Positions 1 to 8,779 are shown, numbered from the stretch's first letter. The stretch is 64,000 bases of DNA from Bacteroidales bacterium UBA5226 (GCA_002409325.1 DHUU01000017.1:1-64000), one strand, 5' to 3'. Notes: generated from the letters alone by a model not told the origin. Numbers and translations: made by a program.

Positions 1-39
1 GCAAGCAGGGGGTCGTCGGTTCGACTCCGTCTATCTCCA
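1..39 (+). tRNA. tRNA-Ala(TGC), 3' part only
   Basis: The window opens inside a tRNA. The first four bases fit the end of an anticodon loop (GC-A-A), followed by the 3' strand of the anticodon stem (GCAGG), variable loop, a T arm with the TTCGA core and the 3' acceptor strand TATCTCC plus discriminator A at 39. The loop remnant reads -GCAA, so positions 35-36 of the anticodon are GC, which means alanine; the wobble base lies outside the window and TGC is inferred. CCA is not encoded. The T stem contains one T-T mismatch (bases 16 and 31). Confidence 0.85.
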
Positions 40-41
40 CA

Positions 42-71
42 AAACGCGACAATTTATTGCCGCGTTTTTTT
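42..71 (+). terminator. Rho-independent terminator after tRNA-Ala
   Basis: AAACGCG at 42-48 pairs with CGCGTTT at 61-67 around an AT-rich 12-base loop and runs into a T tract, three bases after the tRNA end. Confidence 0.75.
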
Positions 72-108
72 GTATCCTCTCAGGAGCAGCGGCTGTTCTC
101 TGTTTTAT

Positions 109-116
109 TATCTTTG
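109..116 (+). promoter_or_regulatory. -7 box TATCTTTG
   Basis: Perfect match to the Bacteroidetes -7 element TAnnTTTG, 12 nt before the ATG at 129. No clear TTG at the -33 position. Confidence 0.55.
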
Positions 117-128
117 TGTATGCAATAC

Positions 129-1211
129 ATGAACACACTTGTCTGGATAGGACTTAGCCAGGCATTGTTTGCTGCCATACTCATGTTGACCAAAAATGAA
201 CGGACCGTATCGGATAAAATACTGTCCGCATGGCTTGTTTTGCTGGCCATTGAGTTTCTGACCGCCGGAATTGACTACCAGTTCTATGGATCCCCCCTGT
301 TGTCCGGCTCGCATTTATTGTCCAATGCCGCGTTTTACCTGTACGTCCGGGCCCTGACAAGGTCGGGATTCCGGTTGAAATACGCACACCTGTTTCACCT
401 GCTGCCATTCCTCCTTTTCAAAGTGCTGGCCTACATTATCAAGGCACCCTTTATGGTGGGAGACTATCTGGTTTTTGAAGAAAACTACCTGTTTCGCTTT
501 TCCTTTGCCATTGCCAGCCTGATTTCATGGCTGATATACAGTTCCTTAAGTTTGACAATGGTCTATCATTACCGGGCTAATCTGCAGAATGAAACATCCC
601 GTATAGAAGCCAACGAGAACATCCGCTGGCTTATGTCTGTTACCATTATTTACGTTATATATTGTTTTATAACCTACATCATATCCTTTTCCCTGATCAT
701 AAAGGGAGACTACGATTCCAACCTTCACGGGATCTTTAATTATTCCATTCTGCTGGTGTTGCTTTATGCGCTGAGTTTTTACGGTTTGAGACAAAAGCAC
801 ATACCCGAAGAATTACAAATACCTAACGAAAAGCGTAATAATAAAAAACCCATCCTGGACGACCAGACCAGAAAGACAATCGGCAAACAGGTCCTGGTTT
901 ACTTCAGGGAACGGAAAGCGTACCTGAACCCCGACCTGAGCATGGATATACTTTCATCTGACCTGCAAATACCAAAGCACCAGCTCACCGAGGTGCTGAA
1001 CACAGAACTGGGCAAAAGTTTCTTCCGCCTGGTCAATTCATACCGTATAGAAGCCGTGAAATCAATGCTGGCAGAGCAAAATAATTATTATTCCATAGAA
1101 GCGATAGGTTTTGAATGCGGTTTTTCTAACAAATCATCCTTTTATAAGATTTTTAAAGAAACGGTAGGGGAAACACCATCTGCGTATAAAAAAAGAATCT
1201 CGGCTTTTTGA
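129..1211 (+). CDS. AraC-type regulator with membrane-embedded N-terminus
   Basis: 360 residues. The first ~225 residues carry six or seven hydrophobic segments with short loops; the last ~100 residues form an AraC-type double helix-turn-helix, with the typical second helix pattern EAIGFECGFSNKSSFYKIFK and GETPSAYK close to the end. This layout is common in Bacteroidetes and suggests a membrane-bound transcription factor that senses something in the envelope. An in-frame ATG at 120 is only 3 nt after the -7 box, so the start at 129 is preferred; a longer reading frame from 57 runs through the promoter and is rejected. It lies 76 bp upstream of, and in the same direction as, a barrel-MMPL-LolA operon, which is its likely target (inference). 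Confidence 0.85.
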   Translation: MNTLVWIGLSQALFAAILMLTKNERTVSDKILSAWLVLLAIEFLTAGIDYQFYGSPLLSGSHLLSNAAFYLYVRALTRSGFRLKYAHLFHLLPFLLFKVLAYIIKAPFMVGDYLVFEENYLFRFSFAIASLISWLIYSSLSLTMVYHYRANLQNETSRIEANENIRWLMSVTIIYVIYCFITYIISFSLIIKGDYDSNLHGIFNYSILLVLLYALSFYGLRQKHIPEELQIPNEKRNNKKPILDDQTRKTIGKQVLVYFRERKAYLNPDLSMDILSSDLQIPKHQLTEVLNTELGKSFFRLVNSYRIEAVKSMLAEQNNYYSIEAIGFECGFSNKSSFYKIFKETVGETPSAYKKRISAF

Positions 1212-1287
1212 TTTTTGATGTCCATCTTTTAAAAAAATGAGGGATAATCGGTTCATTTTTCTTTCATTTGCACAAATTATGCAATGA

Positions 1288-2613
1288 ATGAAACGGATAA
1301 TCTTATTTTCTATACTGATATGTACAGTGTTGCAGGCCCAGGCCCAGTGGAATGGAAATACTGACTTCAATATCCATGGTTATGGAAGGGGGTCTGTTTA
1401 CGGCGGGAGCAAGGCGTATGATCTGACCTCTGTGTTTGCCGAACTTTCCCTGCAGGCCTCTGTCAAAAAAGGCCCCGCCATCCTTGAATCGGATATCAGG
1501 TTCAGCACGGGCATGTTTTTTAATGAAAAAGATACCAGGTTCCGGATCAGGGAACTATACGCAGGGTATAAAAGCCGGAAAGTTGATGTTTTCCTTGGGA
1601 ACCAGATCGTTATCTGGGGGCGTACAGACGGATTCAATCCAACGAACAACATTAGCCCCAACGATTACTTTTTCCTTTCATCGGATCCGGCCGATCAGCA
1701 GCAATCCAATTTCATGCTAAAAATGCAATACAGGCCCCTTCCCGGAGTAGATCTTGAACTTGTTGCCATCCCATTCTATAAAATGTCCAGTTACCGGTTT
1801 GATCTCTTTGACATGGGAGAACTGGGAAATTATCTGCTGTTCGTTGACGATATGCTTCCGGAAAGGATCCTGGCCAACGGGACGTATGCAGTGCGGGTGA
1901 ATTTTGAATATCCGGCATTCGGCGGTTCTGTATCCTGGTTCCAGGGATATGACCCGTACCACGGATTTAATGTGGTTTCTGTTAACTGGGCATCTTCCCA
2001 GCCCGTAATACGCATCGCATCAGTTCCTTACAGGAAAACCGCCATAGGTGCAGATCTTGCTGTACCTGTGGGTAATTATATGATTGTAAGGGCCGAAGCA
2101 TCTTATAGCCACACGAAAAATCCGGAAAATAAAATGTTTATTCCCAATCCGGACCTAAGCTATGTTGTAGGAATAGAAACTAATGTGCTGGACTTTATTA
2201 TCATTGGTCAATACATAGGAAAATTCACTTTTGATTATTCCCCGTTGTCTGTACCTGCCCCTCCCAAGGATAGTAACCCCGCAGCGCTTATTCAGTATAC
2301 AGAAAAATATATTGACTACGAGAACAGGTTATTTAACCGCAAAGTGTTCAATCAGCAGGAAAGGACCAACCATGCCGTATCCCTGACAATAACCAGGTCC
2401 TTTGCCTACGATGTCCTTTCGGCTGAATGCACGGCCTATTACAATTTTACATCAAAAGAATGGCTTCTCAGACCCAAACTGAACTGGAGGATATCGGATG
2501 CCCTGATGGCCGCTGTGGGCGGCCATTATATGAAGGGGGGAGAAAAAACGTTGTATGGCTATTCTTCTGCCATAATGAACGGGGCTTTCGCAGAACTAAA
2601 AGTGATCTTTTAA
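1288..2613 (+). CDS. Outer-membrane beta-barrel protein of MMPL operon
   Basis: 441 residues. A signal peptide (residues 1 to ~19, ending QAQAQ) precedes a sequence of alternating short amphipathic strands rich in Tyr, Phe and Gly and ending in a hydrophobic-aromatic residue (KVIF), as in outer-membrane barrels. It resembles DUF1302-type porin-like proteins that sit beside MMPL transporters and PF17131 proteins. The stop is 3 nt before the MMPL start, so the genes are almost surely co-transcribed. A weak -7 box (TTCATTTG, one mismatch, 1263-1270) precedes it. Function inferred: outer-membrane end of an export or lipid-transfer pathway; the cargo is unknown. Confidence 0.7.
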   Translation: MKRIILFSILICTVLQAQAQWNGNTDFNIHGYGRGSVYGGSKAYDLTSVFAELSLQASVKKGPAILESDIRFSTGMFFNEKDTRFRIRELYAGYKSRKVDVFLGNQIVIWGRTDGFNPTNNISPNDYFFLSSDPADQQQSNFMLKMQYRPLPGVDLELVAIPFYKMSSYRFDLFDMGELGNYLLFVDDMLPERILANGTYAVRVNFEYPAFGGSVSWFQGYDPYHGFNVVSVNWASSQPVIRIASVPYRKTAIGADLAVPVGNYMIVRAEASYSHTKNPENKMFIPNPDLSYVVGIETNVLDFIIIGQYIGKFTFDYSPLSVPAPPKDSNPAALIQYTEKYIDYENRLFNRKVFNQQERTNHAVSLTITRSFAYDVLSAECTAYYNFTSKEWLLRPKLNWRISDALMAAVGGHYMKGGEKTLYGYSSAIMNGAFAELKVIF

Positions 2614-2616
2614 AAC

Positions 2617-4872
2617 ATGTCAAAATCGAATTTTATCATAAAATACAGGTGGCATATCATTATTGTCACCCTGGTGCTGGTGCTGGCGGGCATTATTCCT
2701 TTGATTACCATTCGCGTGAATCCGGATCTGGAATCTTACCTGCCCGAAAACATGCCCTCCATACAAAACAATAAAAAGATCAGTGATGTTTTCGGAAATG
2801 ATGAACTGTTGCTGCTTGTTTTTCAGACTGAAGACATCCTGAATGAAAAAACACTCCACAGGATCAGACAAATATCAGATACCTTATCCATCATGCCACA
2901 GTTTGGACGGGTCTATTCCATGTTCCAGGCAAAGGATATCCGTTCGCAGGACGGAAGCATGGTAGTAAATCCGGTTGTGACAAGCATCCCGGAAAATGAG
3001 CATGACCGGGAAACCTTAAGGCAGGCAATTCGTTCCAACGACCTGGTGTATAAAATAGTTGTCTCCGATGATTTTAAAAACGCACTGATTATCCTGAGCT
3101 CCGAAAAAACAGTAAATGACGACCAGCTCATGGGTTTGATTGATGAAGTCCTAAAAAAATACCCGGGGGATGAAAACGTGTATATCAGCGGGAATCCCTA
3201 TCTGAGGGATGAGTCGGGCAAGAAAATTGGCCGTGATGCACTGCTTTTGTTACCCATTGGCTTGCTGGTGATGTTTCTGTTCCTGTACGCATCGTTCCGG
3301 GAATTCAGGAGTGTATTGTTGCCGTTTTCTGTTGTGCTTTTTTCAATCGTAGTTTCTATGGCCCTGATCCCGGTCTTTGGATGGGAACTCAGTCTGATTG
3401 GGGTAATCATACCTATTATGATGCTAGCTGTTGCCAATAATTACGGGGTATATTATGCTGCCCGCTACCAGGACCTGCGGGCATCGGAACCCGGTCTTGC
3501 ACCCAGAGAGCTGGCCATAAAAATTTCCGATTATCTGTTTACCCCGGTTACTTTGTGTGGACTGACCACCATTGTGGGAGTCCTGGGCCTGGTGGCGCAT
3601 TTGTTCAGGCCGGCCAGGCAGATGGGGATTGTCTCGGCCATAGGTATTGCCTTTGCGCTGCTGGTGAGCCTGCTGTTCATCCCGGCAGTGTTGTCCCTGC
3701 TAAAGAAAGGCAAAATTCATAAAGACCTGGAAGCCGGGTCAAAGGGTTTCTTACCTTCTTTGCTCGAGCATACCGGGGAAAGCATTACACGCCATCCAAA
3801 AAGAATTATTGCCATTTTCATACTCTTTATGGGATTATGCTCGGCCGGGCTGTTCTTTTTCAAAACAGCCCCCGATTCCAATGATGTTTTACCGCAAAGC
3901 CACTCCTTCAACAAGGCCATAAACATCCTGGACAGCCACTTTGGCGGGAGCAAAATGTTTAATGTGATGTTTCAGACCGATGTTACAGATCCCGCCCTGC
4001 TTAACTGTCTTGACAGATATGAGCAGGAACTCAGAGAAGTGCCCGGGGTGGGAACCGTCACCTCTCTTTCTTCAATTATCAGGAAGATCAGCAAAGCCCT
4101 GAACGACTCCACTGACGCCGGTTATGACCGCATACCCGAAACCAGGGAAGGAGTTGCCCAATATCTGGAGCTCTATTCCATGAGCGGTGAGCCGGAAGAC
4201 CTGGAGCAATTTGTGGATTTTGATTATACCAGCACACTACTCACGGTACAATTCAGGGCCGGGAGCATAGGAGAGGTAAGGAAACTGCTTGCGAAAATTG
4301 AAGGGATGGCCCGGGCCGATTCTCTGGAACCGGTCATTGGCGGCTTCACACTCACCGATATTGACATAAACCAATCTGTAGAAAAGGGGCAGTACTATTC
4401 CCTGCTGGTAGCCTTTGTCGCGATATTCCTTTTACTGAGCCTTATTTTAAAAAGCTTTAAGGCCGGTCTGATTGGAAGCATTCCACTGGCCTTTGCTGTG
4501 TTTTGTACCTTTGGGCTGATGGGGTGGCTAGGTATGGAGCTGAACATTGTGACGGCTTTAATATCATCTATATCGATAGGACTAGGGGTGGATTTTACCA
4601 TTCATGTGTTCTGGAGGATCAAATGGGAACTGGCCCACGGCAACAATTATGGCCGGAGTATCAAGGCAACGCTCAAGACCATTGGAAGGGGGATTGTGAT
4701 TAACGCCAGTTCAGTGATGCTGGGTTTTGCCATCCTGTTCCTTTCTGCCTTTCCGCTGATCCGTTCTTTTGCCTTTCTGATTAGTTTATCTCTTTTCCTT
4801 TGTCTTGTCAGTGCCCTGATCCTGATTCCTGCCATATGCTACTGGGCCAGGCCTAAGTTTTTAGAAAAATAA
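2617..4872 (+). CDS. MMPL/RND-family inner-membrane transporter
   Basis: 751 residues with the internal duplication typical of RND proteins: TM1 at ~12-32, periplasmic loop ~33-200, a bundle of TMs ~207-355, then TM7 ~395-415, loop ~416-590 and a second bundle ~597-745. The second half keeps the family motif GLGVDFTIH in TM4; the equivalent position of the first half reads AVANNYGVYY, with the Asp replaced by Asn. At ~750 residues it matches the MMPL/HAE3 branch, which moves lipids or hydrophobic molecules, rather than the ~1000-residue HAE1 drug pumps. No membrane-fusion protein or TolC is nearby; a barrel and a LolA-like protein flank it instead. Confidence 0.88.
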   Translation: MSKSNFIIKYRWHIIIVTLVLVLAGIIPLITIRVNPDLESYLPENMPSIQNNKKISDVFGNDELLLLVFQTEDILNEKTLHRIRQISDTLSIMPQFGRVYSMFQAKDIRSQDGSMVVNPVVTSIPENEHDRETLRQAIRSNDLVYKIVVSDDFKNALIILSSEKTVNDDQLMGLIDEVLKKYPGDENVYISGNPYLRDESGKKIGRDALLLLPIGLLVMFLFLYASFREFRSVLLPFSVVLFSIVVSMALIPVFGWELSLIGVIIPIMMLAVANNYGVYYAARYQDLRASEPGLAPRELAIKISDYLFTPVTLCGLTTIVGVLGLVAHLFRPARQMGIVSAIGIAFALLVSLLFIPAVLSLLKKGKIHKDLEAGSKGFLPSLLEHTGESITRHPKRIIAIFILFMGLCSAGLFFFKTAPDSNDVLPQSHSFNKAINILDSHFGGSKMFNVMFQTDVTDPALLNCLDRYEQELREVPGVGTVTSLSSIIRKISKALNDSTDAGYDRIPETREGVAQYLELYSMSGEPEDLEQFVDFDYTSTLLTVQFRAGSIGEVRKLLAKIEGMARADSLEPVIGGFTLTDIDINQSVEKGQYYSLLVAFVAIFLLLSLILKSFKAGLIGSIPLAFAVFCTFGLMGWLGMELNIVTALISSISIGLGVDFTIHVFWRIKWELAHGNNYGRSIKATLKTIGRGIVINASSVMLGFAILFLSAFPLIRSFAFLISLSLFLCLVSALILIPAICYWARPKFLEK

Positions 4873-4887
4873 AAACAATATTATATT

Positions 4888-5664
4888 ATGAAACTACTGT
4901 TAAAATCGATTGTTGCCGGACTGCTTATGTTTGGATGCACCCCCGGGTTATTTGGACAATCGGCTGCTGAAATCAGCAGAAAATCTACAGAGGTGATTGA
5001 CCTCGGCTCAACACAAATGGATTTTACCATATACATAAGGGATAACAAAGGAAGTGAGCGGGTAAGGCAACTGACCATGATATCCGGTGTGTTTAATGGT
5101 GTCGGTAAAACGCTTGTCCGTTTTACGGCGCCCTCTGACGTACAGGGTACAACACTGCTCATTTACGACAACAAGGATAAAGAGGATGATATGTGGATTT
5201 ATATGCCGGCCTTGAAAAAAGTTCGCAGGATCATCAGTTCTGAAAGAGGGAAAAGCTTTATGGGATCTGAGTTTACCAACGCAGACATGAGTAAGCCCAA
5301 CCAGGCAGTTTTTAATTATTCCCTTCTGGGTACAACGGTGTACGATGGAAAAGAATGCTGGATGGTCCAGTCTGAAGGCAGGGATCAGACCATCAGTAAA
5401 GCATACGGTTACAGTAAATCAGTCAGCTATATAGATAAAAACAGTTACCTGAGCTATAAAGTGGAATACTACGATCTGTCGGGTAACCTGCACAGGATCC
5501 TGACATCCCTTGATTATAAGAACGTAACAAAAACCACCTTCTTTTCCTATAGAACCGTCATGGAAAATGTGCAGAACAAACGCGTCTCTGAAATGGTAGT
5601 AAACAAGGTTGAAACAGGGACCAAACCCGGGGAAGAATTGTTCTCTCCCAACGCCCTGCAGTAA
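4888..5664 (+). CDS. LolA-like outer-membrane lipoprotein-sorting protein (PF17131 type)
   Basis: 258 residues with a signal peptide (to ~residue 24, GLFGQ). The central part carries the family hallmarks: MWIYMPALKKVRRI (~110) followed by SFMGSEFTNADM (~130). Proteins of this type have a LolA/LolB-like fold with a hydrophobic cavity and are commonly encoded beside MMPL transporters. Here it is third in the operon, 15 bp after the transporter, and ends 3 bp from the convergent HU-like gene. Likely a periplasmic carrier for what the MMPL protein delivers (inference). Confidence 0.85.
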   Translation: MKLLLKSIVAGLLMFGCTPGLFGQSAAEISRKSTEVIDLGSTQMDFTIYIRDNKGSERVRQLTMISGVFNGVGKTLVRFTAPSDVQGTTLLIYDNKDKEDDMWIYMPALKKVRRIISSERGKSFMGSEFTNADMSKPNQAVFNYSLLGTTVYDGKECWMVQSEGRDQTISKAYGYSKSVSYIDKNSYLSYKVEYYDLSGNLHRILTSLDYKNVTKTTFFSYRTVMENVQNKRVSEMVVNKVETGTKPGEELFSPNALQ

Positions 5665-5667
5665 CAA

Positions 5668-6399
5668 TTACCGGAGCAGCTGCCGCTCTTCTGCAGAATA
5701 CAGGATTTTCTCCAAAACAGGTTTGAGCGAATCTCGGAAAACATAGATCATAATCAGGCACAGAATCAGTGTCAGGATTACTAGAAAAAGGGTCAGGACT
5801 CCGGTGGAAATTTTTCTCCGGGGTTTCCGGATTGACTCATTTTGAGCTATTTGATCTGTCTTGGCAGCAGCCTCTATGGGGATTGAGAGGGATTCCGGGG
5901 TGTCTGCAGTACATTTCTCAGGGAAATTTTCTTCTGCCTGAACAGCTTTTGCCGGATCCCCGGACGTAGCTGAAAGTTCACACCTGACTTTTGAAGGAAC
6001 AAGCAGCGGGCGCAGAGATAAGGGAACCAGCCCGAAACCGTTTGGATTTACCGAAACGTTCTTGTCCATGACAAAAAACACGTCTCCTTCACGCGTCCTT
6101 CTGAGCTTCCCGAAGCCATCCAGTGTCACTGATTTTTCCCTTGCCAGCTTTTTGGAAATCTCTGCAAGCAAACCATCAAGATCTTCTTTGGATGCATAAG
6201 CCTTTTCCAGCAGCCCGTCATTCCAGGTTTCGCTTTCCCGAAACGAAATACGTCTTCCCGGAGGCAGGAGCACATGTCCATTGTTGGTTAGTGTTGCCGG
6301 AGTGTCTTCTGCTACGAAGCTTCCCATGCTTCCCAGAGAAACCCGGTTGTGTACGCGGAGCAATTCTATGCAATGGGATGAAAGCAGGGATGTGTCCAT
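5668..6399 (-). CDS. Membrane-anchored HU-CCDC81-type protein
   Basis: 243 residues. Residues 1-60 and 62-130 look like the two bacterial HU-CCDC81 domains (IELLRVHNRVSLGSMGSF; VTLDGFGKLRRTREGDVFF). A Ser/Pro/Ala-rich linker follows, then a single TM segment at ~197-222 (VLTLFLVILTLILCLIMIYV) and only ~20 residues after it. Members of this family in Bacteroidetes usually continue past the TM into a SPOR peptidoglycan-binding domain; this one stops, so the SPOR part is missing. A perfect -7 box lies 8 nt before the ATG. Confidence 0.75.
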   Translation of the reverse strand: MDTSLLSSHCIELLRVHNRVSLGSMGSFVAEDTPATLTNNGHVLLPPGRRISFRESETWNDGLLEKAYASKEDLDGLLAEISKKLAREKSVTLDGFGKLRRTREGDVFFVMDKNVSVNPNGFGLVPLSLRPLLVPSKVRCELSATSGDPAKAVQAEENFPEKCTADTPESLSIPIEAAAKTDQIAQNESIRKPRRKISTGVLTLFLVILTLILCLIMIYVFRDSLKPVLEKILYSAEERQLLR

Positions 6400-6407
6400 A
6401 ATCTGAG

Positions 6408-6415
6408 CAAATTTA
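6408..6415 (-). promoter_or_regulatory. -7 box TAAATTTG for the HU-like gene
   Basis: Perfect TAnnTTTG on the minus strand, ending 8 nt before the start codon at 6399. Confidence 0.6.
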
Positions 6416-6486
6416 CACTTTTTTTGATAAGATTTTGCTCTTTCAGGAAAAACCGTTTATCTTTGCACTCCCCTAAAGGAAAAAAT

Positions 6487-6563
6487 TCCTCATTAGCTCA
6501 GTTGGTTAGAGCACCTGACTGTTAATCAGGGGGTCCAAGGTTCAAGTCCTTGATGAGGAGCCA
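6487..6563 (+). tRNA. tRNA-Asn(GTT)
   Basis: A complete cloverleaf: acceptor TCCTCAT pairs with ATGAGGA, D arm GCTC..GAGC, anticodon arm CCTGA-CTGTTAA-TCAGG with anticodon GTT, T arm CAAGG-TTCAAGT-CCTTG, discriminator G and encoded CCA (6561-6563). Confidence 0.97.
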
Positions 6564-6568
6564 CAGAT

Positions 6569-6602
6569 AAAAGCACTTACGAAAACGTGAGTGCTTTTTT
6601 TA
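6569..6602 (+). terminator. Rho-independent terminator after tRNA-Asn
   Basis: A 13-bp stem, AAAAGCACTTACG (6569-6581) with CGTGAGTGCTTTT (6586-6598), closes an AAAA loop and is followed by further T residues. Confidence 0.9.
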
Positions 6603-6646
6603 TTGGAAAAAAGTTATCTTTATACCCTACAAGTTATGCTATTACA

Positions 6647-7366
6647 ATGATCAAGACGCAGGATCTGACCAAAAAATACGGGGCGCTCACCGCTGTGGAC
6701 AATCTGAATTTGTCCATTGCACGTGGGGAGTTGTTTTCTTTGCTGGGACTGAACGGGGCCGGTAAGACCACGACCATAAAAATGCTTTCGTGTCTGATCA
6801 GACCTTCCGGCGGTAGTGCCCGGGTGATGGGTAAAGACCTGTTAACAGAGGCACAGGATATAAAACAAAAGATCAATGTGTCTCCCCAGGAAACGGCCAT
6901 TGCCCCAAATCTCACGGTTCAGGAGAATCTGAAAATGATAGCAGGAGTATACGGCCTTACAAAAGACCGCATTCCTGTCAGGATTAATGAAATGATTGAC
7001 GTATTCAGTCTACAGGAAGTGCGAAACAAAAAAGCAAAGCTCCTTTCAGGCGGTATGCAGCGTCGTCTGAGCATTGCCATGGCCCTGATCACGGAACCGG
7101 AGATCCTGTTTTTAGATGAACCCACCCTGGGCCTGGATGTATTGGTACGTAGGGAATTGTGGACGATCATCACAAAACTGAAAGAAACAACAACCATCCT
7201 TCTAACCACGCATTATATGGAAGAGGCGGAAGCCCTTGCGGACAGGGTGGCGGTGATGATAAAGGGAAAGCTCAGGGCATCGGGTACGGTTAAGGATCTG
7301 CTGGAGATGACCAATACCCAAAAATTGGAAGATGCATTCATTCTGCTTAATCAAAAGGAGGCTTAA
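6647..7366 (+). CDS. ABC-2 exporter ATP-binding protein
   Basis: 239 residues. Walker A GLNGAGKTT at 34-42, signature LSGGMQRR at ~137, Walker B ILFLDEPTLGLD at ~155 and the H-loop TTHYMEEAE. The short N-terminus and MEEAE helix match the daunorubicin/NatA-type ATPases that pair with an ABC-2 permease. An ORF start at 6587 lies inside the tRNA terminator, so the ATG at 6647 is chosen. The stop is immediately followed by the permease ATG. Substrate unknown. Confidence 0.92.
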   Translation: MIKTQDLTKKYGALTAVDNLNLSIARGELFSLLGLNGAGKTTTIKMLSCLIRPSGGSARVMGKDLLTEAQDIKQKINVSPQETAIAPNLTVQENLKMIAGVYGLTKDRIPVRINEMIDVFSLQEVRNKKAKLLSGGMQRRLSIAMALITEPEILFLDEPTLGLDVLVRRELWTIITKLKETTTILLTTHYMEEAEALADRVAVMIKGKLRASGTVKDLLEMTNTQKLEDAFILLNQKEA

Positions 7367-8101
7367 ATGAAATACATCTATTTTGCCGGCCGGAACTCCA
7401 AAGAAATATTAAGGGACCCCTTGACCCTGATCCTGGCAGGGGCATTGCCCGTTATGTTTATTGTATTGTTTTCTTTGATATCCCGGAATGCTCCCATAGA
7501 GGTGTTTCAGCCGGTCAACATTGTTCCCGGACTGACTGTATTCGGTTTTACCTTTATTACTATGTCCCTGGGGTTGCTCATAGCCAAAGACATAAGTTCT
7601 TCCTTTTTGACCAGGCTGTTCATTTCCCCTTTGAAGCCGCGGGATTTTATCCTGGGGTATTTCATTCCCGTTTTGCCAATGGCTGCCATAATTGCAGTGA
7701 GTTGCCTTGTAACCGGTCTGTTTGTAGGGATACCCCTGTCTGTGAAACTGGTATACACATTTCTTTCATTTATTCCTTTCGTCCTTTTTTCCGGTTTTTT
7801 CGGGATATTCCTGGGCATAGTATGCCGGGAAACGCAGGTAATGGCCATAGGCAATATCTACATCATTGCCAGTACACTTTTAGGAGGGGCCTGGATGGAC
7901 CTGAACGTCCTGGGAGAAACATTAAAAAAAATCACGGATTTTTTGCCCTTTTCCCATGCCATAGAAGCTTCCCGGATCGTATTGTCCGGCCGCCCGGACA
8001 ATCTGTGGATCCACCTGGGAATTGTATGTTTGTATGCTCTTGTATTCTTTGTTCTGGCGGTGTTCTTTTTTCGCAGAAAAATGAGATCAGATAACAAATA
8101 A
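7367..8101 (+). CDS. ABC-2 exporter permease
   Basis: 244 residues with about six TM segments and the ABC-2 family region SSSFLTRLFISPLKPRDFI between TM2 and TM3. It begins the base after the ATPase stop (TAAATG). A good Shine-Dalgarno-like AAAGGAGG sits 5 nt before the ATG, unusual in this window, but it is also the coding sequence for the ATPase C-terminus. The end overlaps the convergent mntP by 15 bp. With the preceding gene it forms a minimal NatAB/DrrAB-type exporter. Confidence 0.9.
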   Translation: MKYIYFAGRNSKEILRDPLTLILAGALPVMFIVLFSLISRNAPIEVFQPVNIVPGLTVFGFTFITMSLGLLIAKDISSSFLTRLFISPLKPRDFILGYFIPVLPMAAIIAVSCLVTGLFVGIPLSVKLVYTFLSFIPFVLFSGFFGIFLGIVCRETQVMAIGNIYIIASTLLGGAWMDLNVLGETLKKITDFLPFSHAIEASRIVLSGRPDNLWIHLGIVCLYALVFFVLAVFFFRRKMRSDNK

Positions 8102-8644
8102 ATGTTCCAATAAGATCTTCACCCCAATAAGTATCAGAATAATACCTCCCGTAAGTTCTGCTTTTGAACTTAACCGGGACCCGAACAGATGTCCCAGTTT
8201 AACACCCAGAAATGACATCACAAAAGTTACTGCGCCTATCAGAACCACTGCCGTTATGATATTGGTTTCCAAAAATCCCAGTGTGATCCCTGCCGCCAGG
8301 GCGTCTATGCTTGTAGCCACAGCTAGTATGAACATGGATCTTAACCCGAAAGAACAATCCTGTTGTTCTTTCTCTTTAAAGGATTCTACAACCATTCTGC
8401 CTCCAATGAACCCCAACAGAAGGAAGGTGATCCAGTGATCGAAAGAAGCAATCAGGTGGTGAAACCGGACACCTGCCCAATAACCGATCAAAGGCATAAG
8501 TGCCTGGAATACACCAAAGAAGAGCCCTGCTTTCAGGGCGTTTCCCCAATTCATACGGGATTGTGTCATTCCTTTACATACAGATACTGCGAAAGCATCC
8601 ATAGCCAGCCCTATGGCCATAAAGATCAGGCTCAGTGTTTCCAT
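8087..8644 (-). CDS. mntP: Manganese efflux pump MntP
   Basis: 185 residues and six TM segments in two three-helix repeats, the expected size and shape for MntP (YebN). Each half carries the family Asp within a TM: AIGLAMDAFAVS near residue 16 and ATSIDALAAGITLG near 113. The role known for the family is export of Mn2+ across the inner membrane. I saw no yybP-ykoY-like riboswitch or clear TAnnTTTG box in the 60 bp before the ATG. Transcribed alone, convergent with the ABC exporter and divergent from the asparaginase gene. Confidence 0.92.
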   Translation of the reverse strand: METLSLIFMAIGLAMDAFAVSVCKGMTQSRMNWGNALKAGLFFGVFQALMPLIGYWAGVRFHHLIASFDHWITFLLLGFIGGRMVVESFKEKEQQDCSFGLRSMFILAVATSIDALAAGITLGFLETNIITAVVLIGAVTFVMSFLGVKLGHLFGSRLSSKAELTGGIILILIGVKILLEHLFVI

Positions 8645-8733
8645 TCTTGTGCGTTGTTATATTATGCTCTGAAAATATCCTGCGGATAACAAGAGAATAA
8701 AAAATTGTTGTTTACGGGAACGCATAAAATTCC

Positions 8734-8741
8734 TAATTTTG
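8734..8741 (+). promoter_or_regulatory. -7 box TAATTTTG for asparaginase
   Basis: Perfect TAnnTTTG; a TTG at 8708-8710 lies 23 nt upstream and may serve as -33. Confidence 0.5.
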
Positions 8742-8779
8742 CTATACCGATAACAAATATATATAATTTGAAGACGTAT

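Noticed and set aside
1..40. 3' end of tmRNA rather than a tRNA
   Set aside because: The bases before the T arm fit a normal anticodon stem and short variable loop, and the acceptor end is TATCTCC, not the GCTCC-type tmRNA end.
6587..6646. Extended N-terminus of the ABC ATPase
   Set aside because: Lies within the tRNA-Asn terminator; the conserved protein begins at 6647.
7354..7361. AAAGGAGG as a true Shine-Dalgarno sequence for the ABC-2 permease
   Set aside because: The bases encode the end of the ATPase (Lys-Glu-Ala) and most other genes here lack an SD, so it may be coincidence; kept only as a remark.
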